Both the position numbers and the translations under genes were made by a program. DNA of 62,067 bases from Okeania sp. SIO2C9 (GTDB lineage: Bacteria > Cyanobacteriota > Cyanobacteriia > Cyanobacteriales > Microcoleaceae): contig NZ_JAAHGO010000036.1 of the NCBI RefSeq assembly GCF_010672455.1, forward strand, positions 26,654 to 88,720, given 5' to 3'. This document shows positions 35,083 through 44,198 of this stretch, in pieces. The notes under the pieces are model-generated. The model was given only the letters and a program-made list of their open reading frames with translations, was not told the origin of the DNA and did no database searches. The number at the start of each line of letters is the position of its first letter. Position 1 is the stretch's first letter.

Positions 35083-35730
35083 ATGACTATGACTAAAACT
35101 CTATTAAAACCAGAAAATACAACCCTATTAATGGGAATTAGATGGGAAACTTATCAAGCATTATTGTTAGATTTAGTAGAAAATCCCGGTAAAAAATTGA
35201 CCTACGACCAAGGTGCATTAGAAATTATGACTCCCTTACCAGAACATGAAATTAATAAAGGTTTTTTAGGACGACTGGTACAAACAACTACAGAAGTATT
35301 AGGATTAGAAATATCAAGTCTTGGTTCGACAACATTAAGCCGAAAAGATTTACAAAAAGGGGTTGAACCAGATGAATGTTATTACATCACCAATGAGGAA
35401 TTAGTACGAGGTAAAATTAAATTTGATTTTAATCACGACCCACCTCCAGATTTAGTAATTGAAATTGATATTACCAGCAGTTCTTTAGACCGTTTAACAA
35501 TTTATGCTGCTTTAGGTATCCGAGAAATATGGAGATTTGATGGAGCAAACTTATTTATTTATTGTTTGGAAAATGGGAGTTATCAGGAGCAAGAAAAGTC
35601 AAATATTTTGCCAATTTTATCCAAGTCAGTTATTTTAAATTTTCTCATTAGGCGAGGAGAAAAAGGAGAGAATGCTTTACTCCGTGAATTTCGTCAATGG
35701 TTAGAAAACCCGAAGATTATTCAGAAATAG
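35083..35730 (+). CDS. Uma2-family (DUF820) restriction-endonuclease-like protein
   Basis: About 215 residues from the ATG at 35083 (ATGACTATG; a second Met follows two codons later). Uma2/DUF820 proteins have a PD-(D/E)xK fold. Visible blocks are YDQGALEIMTPLPEHE (near 40-55), GVEPDECYYI, PPDLVIEIDITSSS with the metal-binding D and ExD residues, and YAALGIREIWRFDG. These are very numerous in cyanobacteria and of uncertain function, possibly mobile nucleases or antitoxin-regulated toxins. It follows the antitoxin-like small gene. The stop at 35728-35730 coincides with the start of a 127-bp tandem repeat. Confidence 0.85.
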   Translation: MTMTKTLLKPENTTLLMGIRWETYQALLLDLVENPGKKLTYDQGALEIMTPLPEHEINKGFLGRLVQTTTEVLGLEISSLGSTTLSRKDLQKGVEPDECYYITNEELVRGKIKFDFNHDPPPDLVIEIDITSSSLDRLTIYAALGIREIWRFDGANLFIYCLENGSYQEQEKSNILPILSKSVILNFLIRRGEKGENALLREFRQWLENPKIIQK

Positions 35731-36108
35731 AATCTACATTCTGCAGTTCAATTTGTGATTGTTGTAAGGAAGGTGAGATAGTTCTGCAAACTGTTCCGGA
35801 ACAGATAATTGAGCAAAACGCTCTTCTTGGATAATCCGCTTTATTAAGGAGTAATAGAATCTACATTCTGCAGTTCAATTTGTGATTGTTGTAAGGAAGG
35901 TGAGATAGTTCTGCAAACTGTTCCGGAACAGATAATTGAGCAAAACGCTCTTCTTGGATAATCCGCTTTATTAAGGAGTAATAGAATCTACATTCTGCAG
36001 TTCAATTTGTGATTTTTGTAAGGGAGGTGAGATAGTTCTGCAAACTGTTCCGGAACAGATAATTGAGCAAAACACTCTTGTTGGATAATCCGCTTTATTA
36101 AGGAGTAG
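35728..36108. repeat. 127-bp tandem repeat, three units with an internal palindrome
   Basis: Units start at 35728, 35855 and 35982 with TAGAATCTACATTCTGCAG. Each contains the perfect 14-bp palindrome CTGTTCCGGAACAG and ends GGATAATCCGC...TTAAGGAGTAA. The first unit overlaps the stop codon of the Uma2 gene, so part of the unit may derive from that gene's own 3' flank. Confidence 0.95.
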
Positions 36109-36175
36109 GGGAAAATTTGAGAGTCTCAAGAGAATTCAGAAGACGATTAATATTTATGTCTAATTAGGGCTTGCT

Positions 36176-36480
36176 GATTAAATACCAAAGCATTGGGTGA
36201 TATAGGTTTTAGCGTTTTTCGATTCTAAAAAAGTACCAGCTTTTCGGTAGAAAAAGCTCATGCATGCTAGTATTTTGGGGTGATTATGGCAGAAAAATTG
36301 AGAGACAAAACGCCCGCTCCTATCTCCTCGTTCATTCCCATTTCTCCTGTCTCCTGTCTCCTACGAAAAAAGACTTTTTAAATATCAAAGCATTAACTGA
36401 TATTGGTTTTAGCCTTTTTCGGGCTTTTAAAAAGTGCGCCAGTTTCAGTCTAAAACGCTCAAAAAGTTAGTATTTTAGGC
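36176..36480. mobile_element. Two nested or adjacent family B MITE-like pieces
   Basis: A left end AGGGCTTGCTGATTAAATA at 36176 is followed by the usual body, then a CTCCTGTCTCCTG repeat. From 36373 a second body follows (TTTTTAAATATCAAAGCATT... to AAGTTAGTATTTTAGG). No right CCCT end is found for either; the 3' side runs into GACTCCTGACTCC repeats before the kinase gene. Confidence 0.5.
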
Positions 36481-36580
36481 TCATAGTTGGGCAGAAAAAT
36501 CATTCTGACAATTCTTACTCCTACCTCCTCGCTCATTCCCATTTCTCCTGTCTCCTGACTCCTGACTCCTGACTCCTTCT

Positions 36581-39500
36581 TCAATAACTATTCTCTGACA
36601 ACTTTTTAGCCTTGCACAACAACACCCAATGTTTCCAACCCATATATAAACCAAATAACAATATCGCCCAGACAAAACTAGGTTCTGGAATACCCACCAT
36701 CCCATCAGGCGTCTGTTTTTTCACTTTCTCCCGACGACCAGAATTATTCGGGTCAACTCGTTGTTCATCACTCACTGCCACAAAAGCAGTATATTTCGAC
36801 ATCAACCGATAACCCAAAGCCACATTTGTCACAGCTTCAACTTTTTCTGACATCTCCCCATCAGTCATTTCCAGCATCAACTCCTTAATTTTGGCCCGTC
36901 CCCAAAGTTGAGCGATCGCTTCATTCCCACCATCTGAGTCAAAGCGCAAGGGAAAGGTCTTACGATATGGTTTTCCACCAGCAGCAACGGCAGTTATTTG
37001 CAAATTTCCACTGAGTCGGTCTTGTTTACGTCCGTACAAAATTAAAGGTTCTTGAGCAAATAAGTCTGCAGGTTTGAGTGGGAATATTTCGGGAGCTTCT
37101 CCTAAACCCTGCCAAGTTACTTCTATATTGGTCAAAACTGGGTTATTAATTTCATTGAAAAACTTTTCTACTACTGCATCCACAGATTCATCGTGACGTA
37201 CAACGTGGACTGTACCCCGTCCCACTTCTGCTAGTCGGTTTAATAAAAATCGATTTACGGAACTACCTACACCAAAACTATAGAGACGGTTTCCTGGTTG
37301 TAGTTGTTTTTGTATGCGAGAAATGATTTGATTTTCATTGCCAATTAAACCATCTGTTACTAGGACAATACTTCGCAGTCGCCCATTTTTTGCTGGTGAA
37401 AAGTTCAGCACAGTATCAATTCCATTGAGTAATTCTGTTCCACCATTTGCTTTTAAGTTATTAACATAATCTATGGCTTTTTTCTGGTTAGCAGGAGTAT
37501 TAGCTAAAGGTTGGGTTGATAATGTTTGAGCGCTATTAGCAAAGTCAATAATTGTGAAGGTATCGTCAGGATTTAATCCCTGAAGAAAACGGCGCATTAA
37601 TACTTTAGATTGTGCTAAAGGTGCACCGCTTTGGGAACCGGATGTATCCATCAAAAATACTACGTCTTTCGGTACAATTTCTGTGGTTTGATATTCCAGA
37701 GCGGGAATTAAAGAAACTGCAAAATGTCCGCCTTTATTATCTGCTTGAGAGAGAACTGTAGATTGGGTTTCTTTGCCAGCTACTTGATAACGAAGAACTA
37801 AATCTTTATTGGGAATAGTGTCAGTTTTGTTTAATTGTACTTGAGTAATAGATGGTAATCCTGACGCAGCAACTTTTTGAATTTGGATTTGATGGGAGGT
37901 GGAGATAATATTAGAAATTGGTACTCCGGCATCAATTTCAACTGTGACATTAATATCATGACATGAACGTTCTTTTGGTGGAGTTTTTGCTGTTTGAGAA
38001 AGTAAGTTAGTCAGAGAATTTGTGGTAGGTAAACTTGCTAAATGAATTGGTTTTTCTGGGAAGCTACTTAAATTAGAATTTCCTGGATTATAACGAGGTC
38101 CGACAACCATTGGAAAGACAAATTCATAGTCGCCCCCGGCGAATTTTAAAGCATCGGTGTAGCGAATTACTACTTCTATAGTTTCCCCTGGTTGAATATT
38201 AGCTAAAGACTGAGTAAAAATATTAGGTCGTTCTTGTTCTAATAAAGCAGCAGTTTTTCCTTCTTTTTTAGCTTTATTGTAGATTTTTTTTGCTTGTTCC
38301 CGTTTTTTAATAACGCCTTTAATTACGCGATCGCCTATGCGAATTTCCATATCATCTACGGCAGATTCATCGGGCAATGGAAATTGATAAATTGCTTCTA
38401 AAGGAGTTTTATAGGGATTAGTAAAACGTTGTACTACTTCTACTCTCGATACATTTCCGGCAATTTTAGCAGTAACATCTGTATGTTCTAATGGAAAAGC
38501 TTGTACTGTCCCTGTGGGAGATTTTGCATATAATCCGCCAAATTCTGGAGGCGAAATAACTGGTTTTTGAGGTTCTGATTTAAGTTTTTCTGATTGAATA
38601 ACAACAGGTTTTTGTCGAGGAGAACTTGAAAATATTCCTGCTAAAACTACCCCGGTTAAAAATAAGCAACTTATACCTGCAACTCCACCAATAAATAATT
38701 TATGGAGATTGTTTTGTACTGTAGTTAATTCTGGAGAAGCATTCAAATCATGTAAAATTTCCCGTGCTGTTTGATAACGATTTTTAGTCGCAGTTTTCAG
38801 CATTTTATCGATAATTTGACTCAACTGAAGAGAAACAGGACTTTTCAAATAATCTCGCCAAACCCAAGTATCTTCACTACTATCAAATAAATCAAAAGGC
38901 GCTACTCCAGTAAGTAGATAAATACAAGTTATAGCCAAACTATAAATATCACTAGCAAAGATAGCTTTACCCCTTACTTGTTCCGGTGCAATATACGCTG
39001 CTGAACCAATTAAAGTTCCAGTTTTTGCCAAAGCAGTTTTAGATGTAAATTTAGCTGCACCAAAATCAACTAAAACTAGAGAATATTTCTGATTTTCACC
39101 TCGTTCGGAGTTAGCAATACGAACAATATTTTCTGGTTTAATATCTCGGTGTATTACCTGATGGCTATGAATAAATCCCAAAATAGGTAACATTTCATTC
39201 AGAAATTCTCGGATTTTAGCTTCACTGAAAACTCCCTCCGTTGCCAACTCTTCAGCTAAGTTTTGACCAGCAATATATTCTTGTACTAAATATTGATGAT
39301 TATCTTGAACTAAATGAGCAAAAAGTTCTGGTATTTGTCGATGTTTGCCGAGGGTTTCTAAACGTACTGCTTCTTGTTCAAATAATTCTGTAGCCTTCTG
39401 AATACTTTTAGCATCTTGAACTGTGGATAAAAATTGTTTAATTACACATAAAGGTTTTGAAGGTTTGAACTCATCCACAGCTTTAAAAGTTCGGCCAAAA

Positions 39501-39628
39501 CCACCCTCACCAATAATTTCTAAAGCACGATATCGTTCTGCTAATAATAGTTTTGAACCACATTCTTTACACACTTCTGTTTCTGGCAGATTTTGATGTA
39601 AACAGTTAGGATTAAAACATTTACTCAT
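36581..39628 (-). CDS. Membrane Ser/Thr kinase fused to VIT and von Willebrand A domains
   Basis: 1015 residues. N-terminal zinc ribbon C4-C9-C20-C23 (ending CKECG). Protein kinase domain, about 30-300: IIGEGGFGRTFKAVD, VIKQF lysine, VIHRDIKPENIV, VDFGAAKF and YIAPEQVRG. One membrane helix near 310-335 (FIGGVAGISCLFLTGVVLAG). Then, outside, a VIT domain (about 363-490; GLYAKSPTGTVQAFPLEHTD, PLPDESAVDDMEIRI) and a VWA domain (about 650-830) with MIDAS DTSGSQSG. The end reads GIPEPSFVWAILLFGLYMGW then KHWVLLCKAKK, close to a PEP-CTERM tag and probably a second anchor. It is plausibly a receptor kinase coupling an external adhesion module to cytoplasmic phosphorylation. ATG at the complement of 39626-39628. 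Monocistronic. Confidence 0.9.
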   Translation of the reverse strand: MSKCFNPNCLHQNLPETEVCKECGSKLLLAERYRALEIIGEGGFGRTFKAVDEFKPSKPLCVIKQFLSTVQDAKSIQKATELFEQEAVRLETLGKHRQIPELFAHLVQDNHQYLVQEYIAGQNLAEELATEGVFSEAKIREFLNEMLPILGFIHSHQVIHRDIKPENIVRIANSERGENQKYSLVLVDFGAAKFTSKTALAKTGTLIGSAAYIAPEQVRGKAIFASDIYSLAITCIYLLTGVAPFDLFDSSEDTWVWRDYLKSPVSLQLSQIIDKMLKTATKNRYQTAREILHDLNASPELTTVQNNLHKLFIGGVAGISCLFLTGVVLAGIFSSSPRQKPVVIQSEKLKSEPQKPVISPPEFGGLYAKSPTGTVQAFPLEHTDVTAKIAGNVSRVEVVQRFTNPYKTPLEAIYQFPLPDESAVDDMEIRIGDRVIKGVIKKREQAKKIYNKAKKEGKTAALLEQERPNIFTQSLANIQPGETIEVVIRYTDALKFAGGDYEFVFPMVVGPRYNPGNSNLSSFPEKPIHLASLPTTNSLTNLLSQTAKTPPKERSCHDINVTVEIDAGVPISNIISTSHQIQIQKVAASGLPSITQVQLNKTDTIPNKDLVLRYQVAGKETQSTVLSQADNKGGHFAVSLIPALEYQTTEIVPKDVVFLMDTSGSQSGAPLAQSKVLMRRFLQGLNPDDTFTIIDFANSAQTLSTQPLANTPANQKKAIDYVNNLKANGGTELLNGIDTVLNFSPAKNGRLRSIVLVTDGLIGNENQIISRIQKQLQPGNRLYSFGVGSSVNRFLLNRLAEVGRGTVHVVRHDESVDAVVEKFFNEINNPVLTNIEVTWQGLGEAPEIFPLKPADLFAQEPLILYGRKQDRLSGNLQITAVAAGGKPYRKTFPLRFDSDGGNEAIAQLWGRAKIKELMLEMTDGEMSEKVEAVTNVALGYRLMSKYTAFVAVSDEQRVDPNNSGRREKVKKQTPDGMVGIPEPSFVWAILLFGLYMGWKHWVLLCKAKKLSENSY

Positions 39629-40068
39629 GGTATTTATTCACTTTCTAGAATGACAGTCATTTCAGTTATTAGTTATCAGTATCTCTGCAATAAGGAGGCT
39701 ACGAAAATACGGAATCTTCTTTTCTCTTGGTATCATGGATATGGTTCTGAGACCCGCTCTTATCAGAGCCGCTCCGCTTTACATGTTGCGGAGCAGAACG
39801 CCATCCCACCCTATTATTAAGAGACAATATTGTTGTGTGACTAATCAACCAAAAACGATATTACCTAAGATTTTAAATAAGGAAATAGCATTTTGTTGAT
39901 CTCCAATGTCAACTTCCTATTTTCCCGAATAGTAGAAAAAAATTTTTGTCTAACTTTTTTGTAAAGTGCAACAGTTATAACAAATTGATAAATTTTTACT
40001 ACAAATAGCTAGTATATTTCTGAGGAGTCAGGAGTCAGAAGTCAGGAGTCGTATCGGAATGACTTTAA

Positions 40069-40172
40069 TACCATTTTTTAGGTCTGAATTTATCTGTTTA
40101 GTCCAAGAGATATCTCCGATAAAGTATTTTAATTATCCTCATTATTCGTAACATTCTTTTTTCAAATTAGTA
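40069..40172. mobile_element. Family A short MITE within the 332-bp repeat
   Basis: 104 bp, TACCATTTTTTAGG to TTCAAATTAGTA, flanked by TAA (40066-40068, 40173-40175). Closely related to 15916-16009. Copied with the larger unit, it recurs about 332 and 800 bp downstream. Confidence 0.7.
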
Positions 40173-40715
40173 TAATCAACCCAAAACGACATTACCTAAG
40201 ATTTTAAATAAGGAAATATCATTTTGTTGATTTCCACTGTCAACTTCCTATTTTCCCGAATAGTAGAAAAAAATTTTTGTCTAACTTTTTTTGTAAAGTG
40301 CAAGAGTGACAACAAATTGATAAATTTTTGCTACAAATAGCTAGGATATTTCTGAGGAGTCAGGAGTCAGAAGTCAGGAGTCGTATCGGAATGACTTTAA
40401 TACCATTTTTTAGGTCTGAATTTATCTGTTTAGTCCAAGAGATATCTCCGATAAAGTATTTTAATTATCCTCATTATTCGTAACATTCTTTTTTCAAATT
40501 AGTATAATCAACCCAAAACGACATTACCTAAGATTTTAAATAAGGAAATATCATTTTGTTGATTTCCACTGTCAACTTCCTATTTTCCCGAATAGTAGAA
40601 AAAAATTTTTGTCTAACTTTTTTTGTAAAGTGCAAGAGTGACAACAAATTGATAAATTTTTGCTACAAATAGCTAGGATATTTCTGAGGAGTCAGGAGTC
40701 AGAATAAATGACTTT

Positions 40716-40850
40716 GGGTGCATCTCATATTTGCAAAAATACTTTTTTCTTATATATTCCCTATTCCCTATTCCCTCTTGCCAGATGAGCTGTTGCCTGT
40801 TGCCTAAAAGCGATAAATTTTTGGCTTTATTCTTGCATTGAGATGCACCT
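40716..40850. mobile_element. MITE-like element, family F, with an 8-bp target duplication
   Basis: Ends GGGTGCATCTCA and TGAGATGCACCT (11 of 12 inverted matches) enclose 135 bp. ATGACTTT is duplicated exactly at 40708-40715 and 40851-40858. Neighbouring units of the tandem repeat have a single ATGACTTT and no element, so this is a proven insertion. The interior has CCCTATTCCCTATT and GTTGCCTGTTGCC repeats and no ORF. Confidence 0.9.
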
Positions 40851-41414
40851 ATGACTTTAATACCATTTTTTAGGTCTGAATTTATATTTTTAGTCCAAGA
40901 GATATCTCCGATAAAGTATTTTAATTATCCTCATTATTCGTAACATTCTTTTTTCAAATTAGTATAATCAACCCAAAACGACATTACCTAAGATTTTAAA
41001 TAAGGAAATATCATTTTGTTGATTTCCACTGTCAACTTCCTATTTCCCCGAATAGTAGAAAAAAATTTTTGTCTAACTTTTTTGTAAAGTCTAAGAGTGA
41101 CAACAAATTGATAAATTTTTGCTACAAATAGCTAGGATATTTCTTAGGAGTCAGGAGTCAGAAGTCAGGAGTCGTATCGGAATGACTTTAATACCATTTT
41201 TTAGGTCTGAATTTATCTGTTTAGTCCAAGAGATATCTCCGATAAAATATTTTAATTGCCCTTATTATTCATAACATTCTTTTTTCAAATTGTTAAAATA
41301 TTTTACTCTCTTGCTAAGTACTATTCATCCACATCTACTATTACTATGCAGAACTACCAAAAAAAAATAAATTCCATATTTCAAGCTTCCTACTTCAGGA
41401 CTCGGTAATAATAG

Positions 41415-41935
41415 TGGTTAAAAAAATTTACCCAGAAATGTAGATTTGACTAAAAACAGAGTTGGATTCTAATAACTCTAATAAATTATATATTGGCTAT
41501 TTCTACTGACTACTGACTCGGTCTTCCTGACTCCTAAAGAATGTGGTGAAAAAAATTTACCTAGAAATGTCAATTTGACTAAAAACAGAGTTGGATTCTA
41601 ATAACTCTAATAAATTATATATGGGCTATTTCTAGTGACTACTGACTACTGACTCGGTCTTCCTGATTCCTAAAGAATGTGGTGAAAAAAATTTACCCAG
41701 AAATGTCGATTTGACTAAAAACAGAGTTGGATTCTAATAACTCTAATAAATGATATATAGGCTATTTCTACTGACTCCTGACTCCTAAAGAATGTAGTGA
41801 AAAAAATTTACCCAGAAATGTCAATTTGACTAAAAACAGAGTTTGATTCTAATAATTCTAATAAATGATATATAGGCTATTTCTACTGACTCCTGACTCG
41901 GTCCTCCTGACTCCTAAAGAATGCAGTTGCAGCCA
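41415..41935. repeat. Four tandem copies of a unit of about 125-140 bp
   Basis: AAAAAAATTTACCCAGAAATG recurs at about 41419, 41550, 41688 and 41807, followed by TTGACTAAAAACAGAGTT. Units contain CTGACTACTGACTCGG simple repeats. The last unit overlaps the 3' end of the methyltransferase gene and supplies its stop codon. Confidence 0.85.
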
Positions 41936-42533
41936 TCATTCCCCAAATAATTCCTAAACGAAATTTAGTTGCAGAATGTACTTCAAATTGAGCAGATACT
42001 AATAACTTATGTAACTCTGCTTGGGTATAACATTGTTGATGAGCAGGATCGAAAAATTGTAAGAACCAGTCACAAATTCTACAGACAAAATAATCTTTGT
42101 TCCAGTCAATAATTATTACTTTACCATTTGGTTTAAGCACCCGTTTCATTTCTCCTAATGCTACTTGAGGTCTGTCAAAAAAATGAAAAGAATTAGCACA
42201 TACAACTACATCAAAAGAATGACTGTTAAATGGCAATGAATGAACAGATGCTTGTTGAAACTTAACGTTAGAATAAGCCTGATATTTTTTCCTAGCTACA
42301 TTTAACATATTTTCAGATATATCAACTCCTATAATTTCTTGTTTTGGATTTTCTTCAAGCAAAAGTCTTTCAAATTCGCCAGTACCACAAGCAACATCTA
42401 GAATACTTGATTGTTGCTCAATTTGTTCCCAATTATGTAGAAAGGTAAGAGTATTAATTATATAATTACGCCAGCGTAAATCGTAGATATTAGCAAGTTC
42501 ATCGTATTGCCTTTGAATTTGAATTTCGTTCAT
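41883..42533 (-). CDS. Class I SAM-dependent methyltransferase
   Basis: 216 residues. Methyltransf_11/25-type Rossmann domain with motif I ILDVACGTGEFERLL (about 42-56), motif II IGVDISENMLNVA (Asp binds the ribose of SAM), and post motifs VKFQQASVHSLPFNSHSFDV, VVCANSFHFFDRP and MKRVLKPNGKVIIIDW. The substrate is unknown. The last dozen residues (FFRSQEDRVRSQ) are the translation of the GAGTCAGGAG simple repeat, so the native C-terminus was replaced or extended by repeat DNA. ATG at the complement of 42531-42533, with no clear Shine-Dalgarno. A monocistronic gene between repeat blocks. Confidence 0.85.
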   Translation of the reverse strand: MNEIQIQRQYDELANIYDLRWRNYIINTLTFLHNWEQIEQQSSILDVACGTGEFERLLLEENPKQEIIGVDISENMLNVARKKYQAYSNVKFQQASVHSLPFNSHSFDVVVCANSFHFFDRPQVALGEMKRVLKPNGKVIIIDWNKDYFVCRICDWFLQFFDPAHQQCYTQAELHKLLVSAQFEVHSATKFRLGIIWGMMAATAFFRSQEDRVRSQ

Positions 42534-42560
42534 ATTATTTCAGTTATTAGTTATCAGTAC

Positions 42561-43002
42561 TATCAATTTTAAAAAAGAATGTTACGAATAATAAGGGCGG
42601 TCAAAATATTTTACCGAATAATTAAGGTAAAAATCCTCTCCTTTAAAGGAGAAACAAGCGGTCGTTTGCTTTGCAACGCTGGCGCGAAAAGCGTAGCTTC
42701 CCGAAGGGTAGGATGGATGGGTTTCCTAACCATATCCAATCAACCAAGAGAGAAAAAATTTTCCTTTTATTCAATCCTCTTCTTTTTAGAGATAGGTAAT
42801 TATCAATTATCCATTATCAATTATCAATTATTGAAAGGAGATGTCTATTTGACTAATAACATAAGTTTTTAACTAAGAAATTGTATCGAAGCTATTTATT
42901 ATGACTCGGTCATCCTGACTTCCCCTCCTGGGAGCAGTAGGGATGGGTTTACTCCTCAAAAATTCTCCTAGCTATTTGTCGCAAAAATTTATCAAATTGG
43001 TA
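42561..43002. mobile_element. Family A element containing a nested family D repeat
   Basis: Left TATCAATTTTAAAAAAGAATG and right TTTATCAAATTGGTA are inverted family A ends. TAC is duplicated at 42558-42560 and 43003-43005. The interior holds a family D palindromic repeat (42611-42799). A small plus-strand ORF across it is repeat DNA. Confidence 0.7.
42611..42799. repeat. Family D palindromic repeat, inverted orientation
   Basis: TTACCGAATAATTAAGGT at one end and AGATAGGTAA at the other. It contains TCTCCTTTAAAGGAGA and an extra GC-rich block (AACGCTGGCGCGAAAAGCGT) not present in other copies. Confidence 0.75.
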
Positions 43003-43192
43003 TACCCCAGTTAAAGCTAGAGCTTTGAAATACTAAGGTTTATTTTTTAATCAATTTTTGAAGGTTATAGTTTGCCTAGACTTGTTCAATATATCAATAG
43101 AAATCTCCGATAATAAAAAATTAAATTAATTCTCATTAGATACATCAATTATTTATCCCTACTCCCTATTTTATTAGGGCTATTTATTCTAA

Positions 43193-43298
43193 ACTGTGCC
43201 ATTTTATGTATTGACGAAAACACGTTATTTCCAGCTTGATAAAATTTATCTTTCGCTGCCTGAAAATCAATAAATTTATTGCTAAAATCTAGAATAAA
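43193..43298. mobile_element. MITE-like element, family C, upstream of ptxA
   Basis: Perfect 9-bp inverted ends TTTATTCTA and TAGAATAAA. The body shares long blocks with the reverse complement of 7288-7405 (TGCCATTTTATGTATTGAC, CTGAAAATCAATAAA, AAAATCTAGAAT). It lies 145 bases before the ptxA start. Confidence 0.65.
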
Positions 43299-43442
43299 AT
43301 GAATCTGCTATTTTCTGGAGAGGTTTAATATATGTACTTACGGATATTTAGACAATAATTTCACAAAATATACTTGACCAAATATTGAGATTAAAAGTAA
43401 ACTATAAGCAAAATTAATTAATCATTTAACTAATCAAAAATT

Positions 43443-44198
43443 ATGATTTCTCTGAATAATCTGGGGGTAACTTACCAAGATGGCACAATAGCTTTACATA
43501 ACATTTCTATTGAATTTACTCAAGGGGAATTCACAGTAATATTAGGGTCTTCTGGGGCGGGAAAATCTACCCTTCTACGCTGTATAAACTTTCTTACTCA
43601 TCCTACAAGTGGTCAAGTCATTACTGAAGATAACGGTAATTTACATCACCCCAAAATATTACAAAAACATCGTCAAAGAACAGGAATGATTTTTCAACAA
43701 CATCAATTAATTCCTCGACAAACAGCTCTGAAAAATGTTCTAGTAGGTCGTTTAGGTTATCATTCTACTTTAAAAAGTTTATTTCCTCTTCCTAAAAAAG
43801 ATCAATATATTGCCTTAAACTGTCTAGAAAGAGTAGGTTTATTAGACAAAGCTTTAACACCTGTGAAAGCATTAAGTGGAGGACAACAACAACGAGTAGG
43901 AATTGCTCGTGCTTTAGCCCAAAAACCTAAATTTCTCTTAGCTGATGAACCCATCGCTAGTTTAGATCCTGCCAGTTCTCATCAAGTTTTATCCAATTTA
44001 CGAAAGATTTGTCAAGAAGATGGAATTGGAGCTTTAGTTAGTTTGCACCAAGTTGATTTAGCTTTAGAATATGCCGATCGTATTATTGGATTAGGTAAAG
44101 GGACAATTCTCTTTGATGGTAGTCCTTCAGAGATTAAAAATCAACAACTTGAAGAAATTTATCAAACGTTATCCTTAAGTAATACCAATTCACCTTAA
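43443..44198 (+). CDS. ptxA: Phosphite ABC transporter ATP-binding protein
   Basis: 251 residues, PhnC-like ATPase. Walker A GSSGAGKS (35-42), Q-loop IFQQHQL, signature ALSGGQQQRVGIARALAQ, Walker B LLADEPIASLD and switch His in SLHQVD. It powers uptake of phosphite/phosphonate together with the binding protein (45128) and permease (46747). The downstream dehydrogenase identifies phosphite as the likely substrate. ATG at 43443 without a strong Shine-Dalgarno. A family C MITE-like element ends 145 bases upstream. I looked for Pho-box-like direct octamers in 43299-43442 and could not mark any with confidence. Unusually, 930 bases of repeats separate it from ptxB. Confidence 0.9.
   Translation: MISLNNLGVTYQDGTIALHNISIEFTQGEFTVILGSSGAGKSTLLRCINFLTHPTSGQVITEDNGNLHHPKILQKHRQRTGMIFQQHQLIPRQTALKNVLVGRLGYHSTLKSLFPLPKKDQYIALNCLERVGLLDKALTPVKALSGGQQQRVGIARALAQKPKFLLADEPIASLDPASSHQVLSNLRKICQEDGIGALVSLHQVDLALEYADRIIGLGKGTILFDGSPSEIKNQQLEEIYQTLSLSNTNSP

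Larger units (their letters stand above)
39839..41296. repeat. Four-plus tandem copies of a 332-bp unit containing family A ends
   Basis: The junction AGTATAATCAACCCAAAACG recurs at 40169, 40501 and 40971; a slightly diverged first unit starts near 39839 and the last ends near 41296. The third unit is 138 bases longer because of an inserted element (40716-40850). Each unit carries a short family A element, a GAGTCAGGAGTCAG simple repeat and ACAAATTGATAAATTT, which is itself like a family A left end. No gene from 39629 to 41882; 39709-39800 holds a partial family D repeat. Confidence 0.9.

Noticed and set aside
36264-36705. Short ORFs on both strands near the kinase 3' end
   Set aside because: They are made of family B element and GACTCCTGACTCC repeat sequence or are shadows of the kinase gene.
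42579-42872. 97-codon plus-strand ORF
   Set aside because: It runs through nested family A and family D repeats and has no resemblance to a protein.
43299-43442. Possible Pho box upstream of ptxA
   Set aside because: I saw only loose TTAA-containing words and no regular set of direct octamers; not enough to mark an operator.
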